A DNA stretch of 64,000 nucleotides from Lineus longissimus (GCF_910592395.1 NC_088319.1:2358001-2422000); one strand, 5' to 3'; shown: positions 22,199-35,118, numbered from the stretch's first letter. Numbers and translations: made by a program. The notes: generated from the letters alone by a model not told the origin.

Positions 22199-25137
22199 AG
22201 ACTCAACCAAGTGAACCCTGTCGGCTTTGAGTTGAGGGTCCTTGCCCCAAGAAGTAAAAGCCTCTTCAGTGAAGTACAGAGAATATCATTTCAGCAGAAA
22301 CTTTTCAGATGTCCCCATTTTGTGAAAAAGAACAAGAAACAAATTGTGCTGGACGGATTTAAATCGTACCTCTACAATGGTCTTCAAATGATGTGCACTG
22401 AACAGAATTCGGCTTTCACTTTCTATCCCGCGACTGTATCTACTTTAAACCGAAGTGAACAACTTTGGCATAAAAAGCGTTTTTATGCCTCTCACTCGAC
22501 GTAAGAATCGAATTCATACCGCGGGCTGATTTTTATCAGGAGTGAAAGCCCACAGTGAAGTGTAATGTTTTACGAAAAAAAGAGAAAAGATGCATCGGCG
22601 AATTGATTCCTTGGAGACAAATGGTGTGTTCTCACAACATTCTTGACTTTTTGCAGCTGACTTTTAATGCTGAAAGCAGTTTTATTGATTTTCATTGGTT
22701 GGTGTTGAAGAAAAGTCCCCACAATAGACGGTGCGAGTTACTATTGTGATGAGTGGCTGCTGACGATTAAGGACTGATGCTTTCCAGACAGTCCCTGTTT
22801 CGATCCCAGTGATACAATAAACAGTGCCCCCCCCCCCCCCCTGGAAAAAGTTTCCGACCGACCTATATGCCGACGGATTGTTGTATGAGACGGTGAGTCT
22901 ATTCAAATTTTGAGAAAAATAGGTCCTCAACTTCTTTCCATGGAGGAGGAAAGTGGGGTGCGGCTGACTCTGAGTAAACGGGCGAAGCTACATCAACGAG
23001 CCCCTGCAGAAAAGAGTATTTAGTGCCAGAGGTGTAACATGCACTTAACTCATCTTTGCCCGAATAGTCACTTAATAGTAGACAATGGTTTTTACCACCT
23101 CTCGAATAGGGTTCTGTAGAGACCATGACCTTCACCACAGAGCTCTTGAACTTGCAACAATCCACAACAGAAATTCAAATTCTCATCATAAGAAGATATA
23201 AATAATTCAAACCACGACGTAATCTCTTGAATTTGCATGTGGTGTTATTGACTGCTGGAGGTGTTTAACTAAATTAAATCCGTGACGGGCATCCTATGTC
23301 GACGAAATACCAATTTGTTTGTCTGAGGCCATGATGTCTTTTGGCGAAGGCGCGGTTTTGAAGCGCGACTTTGTGTCTTGAATTAAAATGTTGCGGCAGG
23401 ATAGTGCACCTCAAGCGAAGAAGTCTAATCCCCACATTTCTAACGGAGGTTGGAGAGCACCAGCTATCAACTAATGGATGCACCTTTTTAGCTGTGGGAG
23501 TTTTTTTGGAATTGTATATGAAAAATCCTCTCAGGGGTATAACCTGCATGACACCATTTTCTCTTAACGGATACAGAATTGAGCCGAACATGAAATAAAT
23601 GCTTGTACTGATTTAAGCCCATCCGCCAGACAATTTAAAATACATTCATTCATTCGCATCGCAGCAATAGTTGGCCATCGCGTTGGAGCCGAAGTTACGT
23701 CATACTTCATGAGTACCCTGGTATCAGCTTAGGTTGAACCAAAAGTATGATGTATCGATCATGCACGTAGCATGCTGAATTCGATAATAAACAATTTGTT
23801 GACAAACTCCCTCTCGTTCCGGGAGTCAGCTGGTTCTTCCTGGTCACCACTTAATCCATCTAACTTGAGAGTTCATCGGCTCTAACCTGATCGAGTTACG
23901 GAGATGGCCGGAATGGCCTGCTAATCAGAGGCAAATTGTTCTGCTATGACCTGCAGCCAGGCGTGATAAAATGAATAAGTATTTGCTAATAAGGTGGGAG
24001 TGGATGAGCCGAGGGGTGACGGGATGACCCGGATGTTCGCTAAAGGAAAGCGAGAAAGCAAACATGGGACTGTCAGTTTGTGATTGGCGCCGCGGCCAGA
24101 GAGTTGCAGCCTCGGGCCAACTTTCTCATTTGGCGTGTCTCATGCCCGACAATCTCCATTCATTCCCGGTATATATACACAAATAACAGGGGTAGAAGGG
24201 CCAGTCTCTTTAAATGCGCATATTTCCGCGCAATCGAGTCCCTGTTTGCATACTATTAACGTCACTCTTTTCTAGAATTAAAGAAGACTCGAGGAAACTG
24301 GCCGATATCCTGGACACGATCGATTGTCGATAACTTCATTGGCGCCGACAGAAACAAGGATATCTGTATAAGCGCACAGTGGTCTTTGTATCTGAACGAA
24401 CAACGGGTTTATGGAATATTCCGTACTCAAAATCAAACTTCTGGGCCGAATTCGATTGGAACTCGAGTTGAACGCGAGCTCCAAGAGTTACAATCGAAGC
24501 GTAAAATCGGCTAACCGGTTGGCGGGTCACCACCCGGCCCGACCACTCACTGCTGCGAGGGTTGGTTGGGCGGGTGGCACACTCGAGAACATTGAAGTAG
24601 ATATTGCCTTTAAACTCCTAATGGTTTCCAGGCCAGGCACGGTCGGGAGGTTGTTAAACGAAACATACGAAATATAACGTAAATACACTTTCGCATAGTA
24701 CAAATTATCATATTTTGAAAAGGCGTGTCGCTACTTCGAACCCGCGTAAGCATGCGCAGTACTTGATACCTGACGAGAGAACGAACTCAGCGAATGCTGC
24801 AGTCTTCACGTGACAAATCGAGGCCAACCCTGGTTTTACCTGGCAGCAGATCGTGAAGGTCGTGTAGATTAGCATTATGAAATGAATTAGCGTTAATGGG
24901 ATGTACTAACAAATTGCTAATGCATCTTTGGTAACAAAGAGCACACCTTACAAGGCGCTTCCGTTATAGAGACACTTGTCATAATTCTATCGTTAACATC
25001 GACAGCAAGTGGAAGTGGAGTTGGTTTACAGGAACTTTGGTTAATTAGCTGAAGACTGGAGAAAGATAATTCATTTATGGCAAAAGGGACAATGTCAAAT
25101 TAGTTTTGAAGCAAAACAAACAAGCACTTTTCGCGTC
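22199..25137. other. No recognised gene; upstream of the mGluR-like exons found
   Basis: Expected to contain the missing first exon(s) of the receptor if the intron is short, but I could not find a flytrap-domain N-terminus on the minus strand. It contains a C homopolymer (about 22827-22842) and otherwise unremarkable sequence. Confidence 0.4.
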
Positions 25138-25365
25138 ATTACGCTTTATATTGTCATTGCCGATTTCAGCCTATCGACCACCTTGCACGTAGTTTCGTGG
25201 GGGTCGATGTTATCAAGTTTTGCCCTGATAACCTTTTGATAAAGACAGAAGAACAATGGAAATTTAGGCCAAGATGTAAGAGGGCTTTGTTTAAAGACAA
25301 TAGACCGCGTATTGGACGAGGCCTGAATTCGTTTAACTGCTAGGTTAGGGATAAACAAGCGTCAT
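25138..25365 (+). repeat. Dispersed repeat family 3, copy 1
   Basis: It contains CGTGGGGGTCGATGTTATCA, GGGCTTTGTTTAAAGACAAT, AGACCGCGTATTGG and GGCCTGAATTCGTTTAACTG. The same order of blocks recurs at 31262-31395, 55425-55582 and 62755-62965, and in reverse at 53590-53785. It is noncoding with no obvious tRNA promoter, so the class (SINE or MITE) is unresolved. Confidence 0.75.
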
Positions 25366-25499
25366 GACGAACAGTGTTCTTTTTTGCCCCAGATTAATTT
25401 TGACATGCCCCCTGAGCAAACTGACTACATACTGTACCACCACAAAAAGAACATTTCAAAAGCAACACAAAGTCACTTCATGAACGAGTTACAGTTGTA

Positions 25500-25745
25500 G
25501 GGAGTTTTCGCAAATCACCCGAAACGCCCACATGGACGCCTATTCCATTGTCCAACTTCCTGATCACGATGCCACACATGAACACGATCATGATCTTACT
25601 CTCATCATGATCTGATGAGAGTAAGACTGAATTTGAAATTTAGAATTTGGAATTTCGCATTTGGAATTTGGAATTTGGAATGAGCCTTCTGGGCTTTCGT
25701 AGATAGGTGTTCGCATTGGCGTTTCGGGGATTTGCGAAAAATCCC
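25500..25745. mobile_element. MITE family 4, copy A (TA-flanked, TIR about 29 bp)
   Basis: Left end GGGAGTTTTCGCAAATCACC, right end GGGGATTTGCGAAAAATCCC. The inverted termini match over about 29 bp with few differences, and TA dinucleotides flank both ends (25498-25499 and 25746-25747). Internally it has an AATTTGGAATTTGG microsatellite (25630-25680). A second copy without the microsatellite is at 49033-49161. Confidence 0.8.
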
Positions 25746-26345
25746 TATTAACAGTGAGAAACATTAGTTGCCTGACTGTCAGAACATGAAGAAGAAAAGG
25801 CTCTGAAGTTGGAATGGTTCAGAATTGTTTAGAATACATTTATTTGGAATAATGTCACGATTGTTAATAGATGCATGCAGAGAAAGATAGAATGGTATGA
25901 AATCGTAGATATGATTTACACGTAAATATTAGAGGTTCTACTGAACATGTATTAGTGTGTACACAAGTGTTAGTATTCTTGATGCAGATAAGAAAATGTT
26001 TCACGACTCCCATTTATGGTTAGAAAACAAGACGTAGAAAGAACTTTAAGGATAGATTTCATTAAAACTACACTACCTTGGTCGAAAATCCCTAAAAAGA
26101 TTCTTGTAAGTGTCAATGCCAAGTTTAAGGGATCCAGTCGTGGCACAAGTCTTTATTCAGATTCACTGAACGTGGTAAAAATAACTAAATTGGCGATTAC
26201 TTTTGAAGCAGCTCATTGGCTGCATAATCAACTACCTGGCATGCCCGAGGGGAACTCGAAACTGCTAACATTTATCATCGGAAGCTTATTCCAGTCTGAG
26301 GTTTTAACCGGGCCGTTAAAAACTCCCCATTTTTATAAACGTCTC

Positions 26346-26395
26346 GCTGGAAGCCGTTTTTGTATAAAAAACAACATATCTTATGCCAAAGTATG
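26346..26395 (+). repeat. Shared ~50 bp repeat (also at 10024-10077, minus)
   Basis: GCTGGAAGCCGTTTTTGTA followed by AAAAAACAACATATCTTATG and CCAAAG occurs here, and in reverse complement at 10024-10077, with very few differences. The fragment lies inside an open frame of 136 residues (26016-26426) that shows no domain. Confidence 0.65.
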
Positions 26396-26863
26396 CCTAT
26401 CTTATCGGGTTTTTCGACCCGGGTAGTGTGTGTACGGACATTAGTATAATATGCGTGCAGAGAATGTGTATTAGTGTGTTGCCTTGTGTGTCTTGCGTGC
26501 GTGTTGGTTGCGGTGAATCTACCATCCAAAGACTACCTACAATAAAAAAATATCAATGGATATAGTCAGCAGTTTTCTAGAGGTAGTAGGTATCTCCGTA
26601 TACCTGATCAGACATTCCGATTTAACCTCACTCAAATGATCGCAATGCATCAAGCAGTACAAGTGTACACAATCAAATGCAACCTGGAGAACCAGAGTTC
26701 AATCTTTCGGCCCATGCATTTCGAGGTATATCCCATTTCAACTTGCCCGCTCCCCGAGTAATTTGCTACTGCAGTTAACTGCAACGAAAAAAAGATTCAT
26801 GCGTTGCTTTAATGGTTATCAAACGATTTGATGGTGAAGTCAGTTCCAAATCCACTATGATTA

Positions 26864-27033
26864 CAGGTGTGATGGGGATAGTTGTCCTAGGGCTGATAGT
26901 CCGTGTAACAATAGCCCGCATTTCTAAATGTTTTGCTTAGGGTTAGCGGTACAATAGATCATGCTGCTTAATTGGTCAAATACAATGCTACCGGACTATG
27001 ACTCCAGGGGGACTATATCCGCTGTCACACCGG
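26864..27033 (-). mobile_element. MITE family 2, copy B
   Basis: Reverse-oriented copy of the element at 7768-7937: it shares the block GACTATCAGCCCTAGGAC (in minus sense) and the AGCAGCATGATCTATTGTAC core. Its right end (27030-27033) is followed by TGTGAC, extending the terminal palindrome CACACCGGTGTG. Confidence 0.85.
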
Positions 27034-30000
27034 TGTGACTAGGTATGTTTCTGAGTGACAGAAAGGCGACGGGTAGCACTCAGAATTCGACACTACTGTC
27101 GGCCTAAATTAATGGTGAGTCATGGTTTATATACGACCAATCCTGTATTTCCCTTTTGAATTTGACATATTCAAATCAAACCATTCCAATTAAGATCCGC
27201 AATTTAAATGGTCACTTGATCCGTGCTTTCTGTCATCTCAACTGTCACGAAAATATCGCTAAGATTCAAGACGTCCCTTCAACCTAAACAAACTACATGT
27301 ACTTTCGTTAAGATGAAAATCAGTCTAAGTCTCCCTTGAGATCTACTGAATGTTTCTAGTTCGATATGTCATCAATCAAACCGAGGCTGTTATTATTCAT
27401 ATCGAGGCTTGATCTGTCCGCCATCGAAGTTGCAATACCCGCTGGGAAACGCTGACACCGGGGCTACCAATATCAAACTTATTTCAAATGTTAACTTGTC
27501 TCACTACTCATTAGGGAATTGGTCGAAACAGATGTGACGCTATCAGAATCAGATCAAATCTATTTCAATTCCAAAGTTGTTTTCTTTTAGGACTTGTGAT
27601 GAAACCCCGCCAAACTGTCTTCCTGTAAGTCTCGGGAACAATTTTAAAAACAGAAAAGAATGACTTTTATTGGAAGCTTACAAAAAATAATCAGACCCTC
27701 GATAGCGCTAAACAACAAAGTTGCTGGTAGCTGTGGAAATTTGTCGTTTTCATACAATTGATCTTATCAAAACCTAGCACATGAGCATAACAAAAACGAC
27801 AAAAAAAACCAACGATCTGGATGACTCAGAAATTATCATCGATTTCTTATCGATTTGGAAATTGTCTTTTATTTTTCAAGGCTTTAAACATTGCTGGAGC
27901 TTCTTTTCTCATGAATAATCAGATGACGGCTTTGACGAAATGAGGAAAGTCTTATTAAGGAACATTTTTCAATTACATGTATGTTTTATCCCTTTAGGTT
28001 TTACGTTCGAAAACCGTTATTTTTAGGAGTGTAATTACACGTATCATTCACGTCACATTTCGCGATATTCAGATCTCGTGACCACTTTCAGGAGAGTAAA
28101 TATTCGCGAAACGAAATGCCCTAATGACGAAAGGCGATGAAATAGATAAAACGTCTCTTAACCGCGGTGTCCGAACAAAGACAAAAATCATTCCTTCGTA
28201 CGCGATATCGCTCATGCATAACAAATTTTGGTTGTCGTCTTCGCAGGAAGTGGTGACGGGTGATTACATAATACGCTGTTGCCCCTGCTGCCAGCCTGAA
28301 CAACTGCAAAAGTAATCACCACGATCAGTTGTGCACGAGCGAAATCGCTGCGAATGAAATAATTTTGTCTTGAATTGGAGACCGTGCCAACTGAAGGCCA
28401 TTTGTGACGAAACTTTTGAAATAGATATTACTTTTGAACCACACAAACAAATAGTGCAAACAATTGGAATGAATACACATCATGTGTGACAATCGAAAGA
28501 ATATTTACAAATTTGCAAATGCGCATGGGAAATGCTATTACGACTTCTATATTATGTTGCCACTCTCAAATCCTATGTTTTAAAAGGGGTCATCGTCATG
28601 TCAAACCCATTTCGAGATTTGAACGAAGATTCCGCATCATTTGATAGTCGCAGCTGGGCTTCTGCATCTCATCCTATAAATAACATAAATAACAATAAAT
28701 GGTATTGATTTCTGATGGCAAAATAATAAGAGAGAATCTGATTGGCGAAAGCAGCAGCGGGTAAGAAAGAGCAGGGCAAATGATGGAGACTAAAACGCAT
28801 AATATAAAAGGCTAAATTATAATTGCGAATTGCTTACGTTGGCTGGATCAGATTTGAGTCCAAGAACGAGAACAAAAATGAGGTGGCATTTCGAGGCAGG
28901 ATGATGTGTCGCCTGTTGTTAGACATGTAATGAAAAGTTGGCATTAAAGTGACTCTATATGCAGCAGCTAGGTAGGCAAAATAAAGATACAAAAGTCGCC
29001 AATAGGGGTCTCTCCCATCTCACAGTACGTGGAAACTACTCACGCTTGTACGAGGAATATATTCAGTGCTGAATCTAACTGGACGCGTCCCCTCACTGAG
29101 CATATTAGTCACCTGAAGATGGCGAATTTAACCCCTCCTCATGTCTATAGTCTCCCTTTAATAACTGCTATGCCGAGGAACAATGACACAAAACAATCGA
29201 CAAGATAACGACTAGCTGAGAACAGAAAATCACCTCATTCTTGTCCTCGCTCTCGGATAAAAATCGAAACGTCTCTGATGCCAGATTTACGTTGGGCTGC
29301 ACTGACATGATATCCGTTCCAAAGTAGTATTGTAGCAGGATCGACCTGCAAGATGTGTTTCGTTTTTCTCTCCATTGATTATCGGATTGTGTAAAGGGCA
29401 CCGATTTGGAAACTGGTTGGTGACACCATGTCACTCTTGGGCGATTTGAGAAGTCAAGATGGCTTCCAAGATGACCGCCGTTAAGGCCATTCACTCGGGA
29501 CCTCACCCATCCAGATCCGGATAAGTCTAGACTGGTCTGCCGTGTAAACACGTACGAATGTAACCTGGTCTGGCCTGGTATCGTTCGATGTACATTATAC
29601 TACGTCATTACGAGACCTACATATACGTCATTCACGACGTGCAATGAGCAATGTGATCTGGTCTGGTGGGGTTAGGCTTGGTCCAACGGGCTGGCGTGTC
29701 TGACGGAAAGGAGAGAGGCTGATATATACGCTAGCCTCTGCAGAGCAAACCTCTTCTTTACATCATCACCAGTGAATAAATTATGGCGTCATGCATAAAC
29801 TTTCTACAAAGCATTGAGCTGCGCTAACTCGAGCAAGTCAATCAACATAACGTGAAATTAAAATATAAGAGAATTCCAATCAAATTCGGTTGATTTCACT
29901 CAAATTCGATCAATGCTTATGAAGGCAACCTGACAATGTCTGTGACAGGATTATTGCAACTTAGTTTTAATCCTGTAATGGTTTAAAAAACTGGCAGAGT

Positions 30001-30348
30001 GCGCTTGGATAATTTTGAGAATTGGCAAATGTTGAAATTATTAGATCGACGTAATATCAACAACTTTATAAAAATGTTAATATGGAGCCGCAAAAAACCC
30101 GTCAATTTGCTTTTATGCGACATTAGAATACCAGTATTAAAATCTGGGACAACTTAACTATAATTTATTGCTGGCATGGGCCCTCCATCGAAGTGACAAC
30201 CACACAAAAATACTCAACGAATCCAGTTCAAAATCATGGTGATCTGAAGCTTGTGTGAAATAAAAATGTCGCTCTATTTCACACAAGGTTCATAACGCCA
30301 TAGCCTGGCTATAAGACGCGAAGGAAATCTCGACCTTGACATGTAAGC
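27034..30348. other. No recognised gene
   Basis: AT-rich sequence. The region 29515-29690 contains GTGATCTGGTCTGG-type blocks also present at 13560-13800 in the receptor intron, which suggests another low-copy repeat. Open frames, including one of 127 residues at 29168-29551 (minus), show no recognisable domain. Confidence 0.45.
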
Positions 30349-30420
30349 CCTGGTGGTTCAACGGTTAGAATACTGGACTTTGGGTCTGGTGGTCACGGGT
30401 TCGACTCCAAGTCAATCCAC
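30349..30420 (+). repeat. tRNA-Gln-like sequence, probably a SINE head or tRNA pseudogene
   Basis: GGTGGTTCAACGGTTAGAAT (A-box region), CTGGACTTTGGGTCTGG (anticodon arm with TTG, Gln) and GGGTTCGACTCC (B box) occur in tRNA order and spacing. The acceptor ends (GCCCTGG against CAATCCA) do not pair and the T stem is poor, so a functional tRNA is unlikely. It is followed by a pyrimidine-rich, A/T-rich stretch. Confidence 0.6.
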
Positions 30421-31261
30421 TACATTTTTCTCTTTTTTCTCTCTTCATCTTATTGTTATTTATTCTTTCATGTAAAAATATTATTATCATTATAATTATT
30501 ATCTTGAGGAAAAACCTCTGTTCCAACGCGCGTCTTTCGAAACGGGTGGTGGCTTTGATCTTGGAACAATACGTTCCCGAGTTGCCTGACACGTTATTGA
30601 AAGACTCTTCTTCTGCGCACAAAACTCTACTACAAATTCAGCACTATAGTACAAACTCAGAACTTTTTCCCCGCAACCGTAACGTAACCTTTTCTCAGCA
30701 ATTTCTACCTGCAAAAATATTTAGAATGCCTCACATCGACATGTGTCTAAAACGCCATTAAACATAAAAATAAACCGACGGAATCCATCTGTCATTTTTG
30801 TTTCCTGGTGCGCGGCAATTAAGTAAAAAAAAACATGATCTCTACTCGAATTTCTCTAAGTGCTTCAGGCGTGCGCTGGCAGTCAGCAATTGCGCAAATG
30901 GATTGACTTTTCGGGGTAGACTTTTCGAGAGTGAGAGTAACGTTCCGAAAACTCCGTCAGAAAGTGACAGAAGGGGCCGAAGGGGATCGAGGGAGGAGGC
31001 GGGGTGATAAGAGTGTTGTTAAAACTTTAACTGGTTTTGAGTCTCTCTCTTTCGACAGTCAACCGTACGAATAATAATACGAATTCGCCAACAAACGCGC
31101 GGTGTTTAATACAAAATATTGAGACGAAAACATTTTCTCATTTCAAGCAGTACGACAATGCAACTTCTCACGCGAATCGTTACGTTCATTTGTCTAAGCC
31201 ATGCCAGTTTAGGATAATCGACCCCCATGAAGCCGTTCGTGGTGGTCGACGTAATCGAAAT

Positions 31262-31395
31262 TTGCCCTATAACCCTTTGGTAAGACATCAGATAGCGGCG
31301 ACATGCCATAGCGGGCTTTGTTTAAAGACCAAAATACCGTATGTTGGGCTAGGCTTGAATTCCTTTCATGCTAGGTAAGTAGGCAAAATAACGGT
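31262..31395 (+). repeat. Dispersed repeat family 3, copy 2 (partial)
   Basis: It contains CCCTATAACCCTTTGGTAAG, GCGGGCTTTGTTTAAAGACC, GGGCTAGGCTTGAATTCCTT and GGCAAAATAACGG in the same order as the other copies. The left part of the family consensus is missing. Confidence 0.65.
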
Positions 31396-32548
31396 GTGAC
31401 CTCTTTCGGCAGTCATACGTACGGGAAATGGAACGAAATTCCGCGGCGGAGTGTCATACAATATCTTAGGACGAAGCGTTTTCTTGTTTTAGGCAATGCG
31501 ACACACGACATTTACGTCATCAAATTTCGCGTCTTGACTCCCTCGATATAAGATAACGGTTTACAGCGAAGCTTCAACGTCTATCGTTGGGAAGCCTCCC
31601 TTTCATTCCATCCTTCCCCAACAAGTCATTTTTACTTTAATTAGCTAATTAGTCTTTGAGACAGAAGCTCTTTCATGTTTTCTAATCGCATTAAATCAAT
31701 TTCAAATTACTTCGTTTGTTCTCAAGTCATTGACTCGACTCGTCGGGAGACCAGAGGCTTTGTCGCTATTCTGGTGTACCAGTTCAGTCATCCAGGCGAC
31801 CTACAAAAACGCGATAAAGTTCACAGTGTCATGGTTTTGTGGGCTCGGAAGATACTCGAAAGATTCAGGAGAATCGACACAGTCATCTAATGCATCAAAC
31901 TAAGACCTGATTCCTTTCAGGTTCCGCTCAAAGGGAGACTGCTAATGGACAAACCCGTGTACTCGGGAATGCCCGTGATGTGCATTATTTGACTGACTAT
32001 TCATCTGCATACCGGTAGCTGATCGCCATACTCCGATGCACAACCGAAAGCAAGGCCAAGCTCTGCAGGCACCGTAAGGTTAGTAGAAGACCCAAATCCA
32101 CACCGAAAAAAATTGATTTCCCGAGTATTCAGCTTCGGCCTATCTCGGGATGGTTTGTTCAACCCGTCAGCTATAAGTGACGGGCCTATTCATAGCAATG
32201 TAGTATGCCAACAATGAGATAACTCAATACCTGACCTGAATATATGGCGATAACAGAACGAATACGATACCAAAGTATTGAAAACTTGTACCGTGTACAC
32301 TAAAATGCCGCATTTACAGTCCAAATCACTAAGATGACATGGAGCTCCAGACCAAAACTTAGAGAGTGTACCCTAAATCAAATTTTGTATGATACTCGTG
32401 TGACGAAAGTAGTCTGTTACAGAAAGCAGGTGGGTAGTTTCGTTATAGACATAGTGAAATAGCTGATCAGTTGTGAACACACAAGCAAGAGGCTGACTTT
32501 TTCAATTCAAGTTCCCCCACGCACCAGGCAGTTGATGAAGAAACAAAC
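31396..32548. other. Region upstream of the laccase-like gene
   Basis: No gene seen. It should contain the promoter of the oxidase, but no single core element could be assigned with confidence. The sequence before the start codon, AACAAACATGTCG, is acceptable for initiation. Confidence 0.4.
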
Positions 32549-35118
32549 ATGTCGTTATTGGCAATTTTCTTTCTGTTTTCCACTGTTCTCCAATATGGCG
32601 AATGCACGTGCACATCACGTGACACACGTTGCGAGTTCTGGTTGGTTGTCGAAGCGAGAATGACAATGACGTATAAAAAGACATCATTCCTCACACAAGG
32701 CGTTGATGGACAGCTTTATTTCGTAAATACAAGCATCTCGACAGATCCGGTGGCAATTGATGACGTCATTACAACTGATGGCTACTCAGAAAACAAACTA
32801 GTGTACGTCATAAATGGTACTTCCCCAGGTCCTGAGATTGCTGTGTACGAAAATCAAGAAGTTATCGTTCATGTTCGAAACAAGCTCCCCGCAGAGATGC
32901 TGTCCTTGCATTGGCATGGTATACACCAGATAGGAACCCCGTGGATGGATGGAGTGGCTTTTATCACACAATGGCCTATACTGCCAGGGGGGACGTTTAC
33001 GTATAGATTCAAAGCAAATCCTGCCGGTACACATTGGTACCACTCACACGTTGAGTTCCAGAGATCAATGGGGATATACGGAGCATTTGTCGTTCATCGC
33101 CGCGAGGAGGCGCACGTTTCCGATGAAACAAGGACCATGATATTGACAGATTTTAACCATTTCGACACTGAGCGGGTTTCATTTGCAAAATGGACATACG
33201 GCTTGTTCCATGCCGGTGTTCAGTATGTGTCGCCCCCTGGTGGAGACGGTCTAAGTTACGGCTGGTATCAAGTCCATTCCGGCCTCATTAACGGCAGGGG
33301 GCGCTATTTCGATCACGGGACTGGCAAGAGCAATGGCGCCCCTCTGTCACGGATCGACGTCACGCGAGATTCTATTGTGAGGATACGCGTCATCAACGCC
33401 GCGGCATTGCTTCCTTTTCGTTTTTCAATCGAGGCACATAACCTAACTATAATTGCCAGTGATGGAATTGACATGATACCAATTGACGCAGACGCGCTCC
33501 TGATCTACCCAGGCGAGACATATGACGTCATAATTCACACATCGAGGGTTTCTGGAAATTACAAAATATCTGGTAGGATCCTAATAAGTGGCAAACCAAT
33601 CCTGGCTGAGGGCATCCTCCACTACAAGGATGGCCCAGTTGAATACCACCTTAAAGATGGCGATATTTCACCCTGCCAGAACAGATCATGCGTATACTTC
33701 AACTGCCCAATGCAGGACTTTCAATTGTTGGAACCTCGTGCAACATGCATTGCCATTGACCAAGCAAAAATCCTAAAACCAGTGATGCCAGTGGCACCGC
33801 CTAACGTCAATTATTCAACCTATTTCCTGAACTTCGCCTACCCACACGAAGGGACGGCTTACCTGGGAGGATCGGTTAATTCGAGAGTGTTCGAGATGCC
33901 TCACGAACCGCCCCTGTTGACAGGCAAAATTGCAAGCCAATGCGACCACTGTGAAGGCGGAGATACCGTATGTCGATGCACAAATATCTTAGAAGTGGCG
34001 AAGGGAGAAGCGGTGCGTATTGTTCTCCTGAACGCTGGGCAAGGTGCAGGGTCAGTTCACCCAATCCACCTTCATGGTCACTTCTTCGAAGTTCTAAAAC
34101 TCGGGTACGGGGTCCTAAATGATACCGGGAAGAGCGTGACGCATTCATCAGACATAGATTGCAGATCCGAACTACCAGCACGCGAGACATATTGTTCGAA
34201 CGCGACTTGGGCTGACCCGAGTTGGTTCGATTCCATACCCGACGCTAATCCGAACCCGGTGGTGAAAGATACAGTCATAGTGCCCTCTGGCGGTTATGCG
34301 GTGATTCAATTCATGGCGGACAATCCGGGATACTGGTTTTTCCATTGTCACCAGGAGATTCATTCGGCTGATGGTATTGCTTTGATTCTGGTGGAGGGTA
34401 AGGAGCACATTGGGCAACTACCTGACGATATCACGCATTGTGGAGCGCACGGAGATTTCCGGAACCCTGAAGGTATGGTAGGTGGCTAAGAGGCAGAGAT
34501 TAGAGGCCCTACCGACAAAAATAATTCCATGGGGATGAGTTTTTCTAAGTCAGGCTCGCCTTGGGCTAAACCAATATGATCAAAATATAATAGGTTCATC
34601 TGTCACATTTCGGCCCCCATTTTACACTTTGTGGAATAGAACCTTTTGCATCGATGTCTTCTTTCCATAACACATTTTGTTCTCTCACTTAATAATGGAA
34701 TAATGAATATTTCGGTATGAATACCATCTTCAAAATCTCAGTGAAAATATGTTAAATGTTAATTCCCAGATTTATCAAAGTTTTCAATTTGGATATTTTC
34801 GTCAAATAACTTCAAAGAAATAACTCCCTATACCACTCTATAGCAGAGATGTTCAAGTCGCTCTCGTTCTCGTAAACTCCCTTAACCTCCCTAATCTCAT
34901 TCACGGAACACGTCATATATTTTTCAGAGTTTGTCTCGCTAGATACCTTCACGACAGTGACAGGCATCTTGTCGGGCCTGATCGTCCTCCTACTGGTCGC
35001 AGTGTTAGGCTGCTACTGCCGGAGAGAACAGAAGAGGGGACTCAAGGAAGTGCCGAGTCATTATACAGAATTGGCAGTGATGAAAGGTGAAGATGAACAA
35101 CCAGAACACACAAACTGA
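32549..35118 (+). CDS. Membrane-anchored laccase-like multicopper oxidase (two exons, 704 aa)
   Basis: Exon 1 is 32549-34472 and exon 2 is 34928-35118, joined in phase. Multicopper oxidases oxidise phenolic or metal substrates with four copper ions and reduce O2 to water. The protein starts with a signal peptide (LLAIFFLFSTVLQYGEC) and has the three cupredoxin domains of laccases. Copper motifs are complete: HWHG at 121-124, HWYHSH at 162-167, HPIHLHGH at 504-511 and HCHQEIH at 599-605. The T1 axial position (five after His605) is Ile610, a non-coordinating residue. Exon 2 adds one hydrophobic helix (about 650-672) and a basic then acidic cytoplasmic tail, making it a type I membrane protein with the oxidase outside the cell. 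Reading through the intron would give a false stop after 646 residues. The single large first exon is unusual for such a long domain set. The physiological substrate cannot be told. Confidence 0.93.
34473..34927 (+). other. Intron of the laccase-like gene
   Basis: 455 bp, donor GAAG|GTATGG and acceptor TTTTTCAG|AG. The split codon G|AG restores Glu642 between the oxidase domain and the membrane anchor. The alternative of no splicing ends the frame 12 bases further on, at TAA 34487-34489, without an anchor. Confidence 0.85.

Noticed and set aside
22130-22504. 124-codon plus-strand frame as a gene
   Set aside because: Its first 20 codons are a direct repeat of intronic sequence at 21911-21971 and the rest has no domain.
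26016-26426. 136-codon plus-strand frame as a gene
   Set aside because: No domain, no splice context, and its 3' third is a dispersed repeat also found at 10 kb.
30349-30420. Functional tRNA-Gln gene
   Set aside because: The A box, anticodon loop and B box are tRNA-like, but the acceptor ends do not pair and the T stem is broken.
34473-34489. Laccase ending at the TAA at 34487-34489 as the only product
   Set aside because: A good donor lies 12 bases earlier and an in-phase downstream exon supplies a membrane anchor; the read-through residues GMVGG look like intron.
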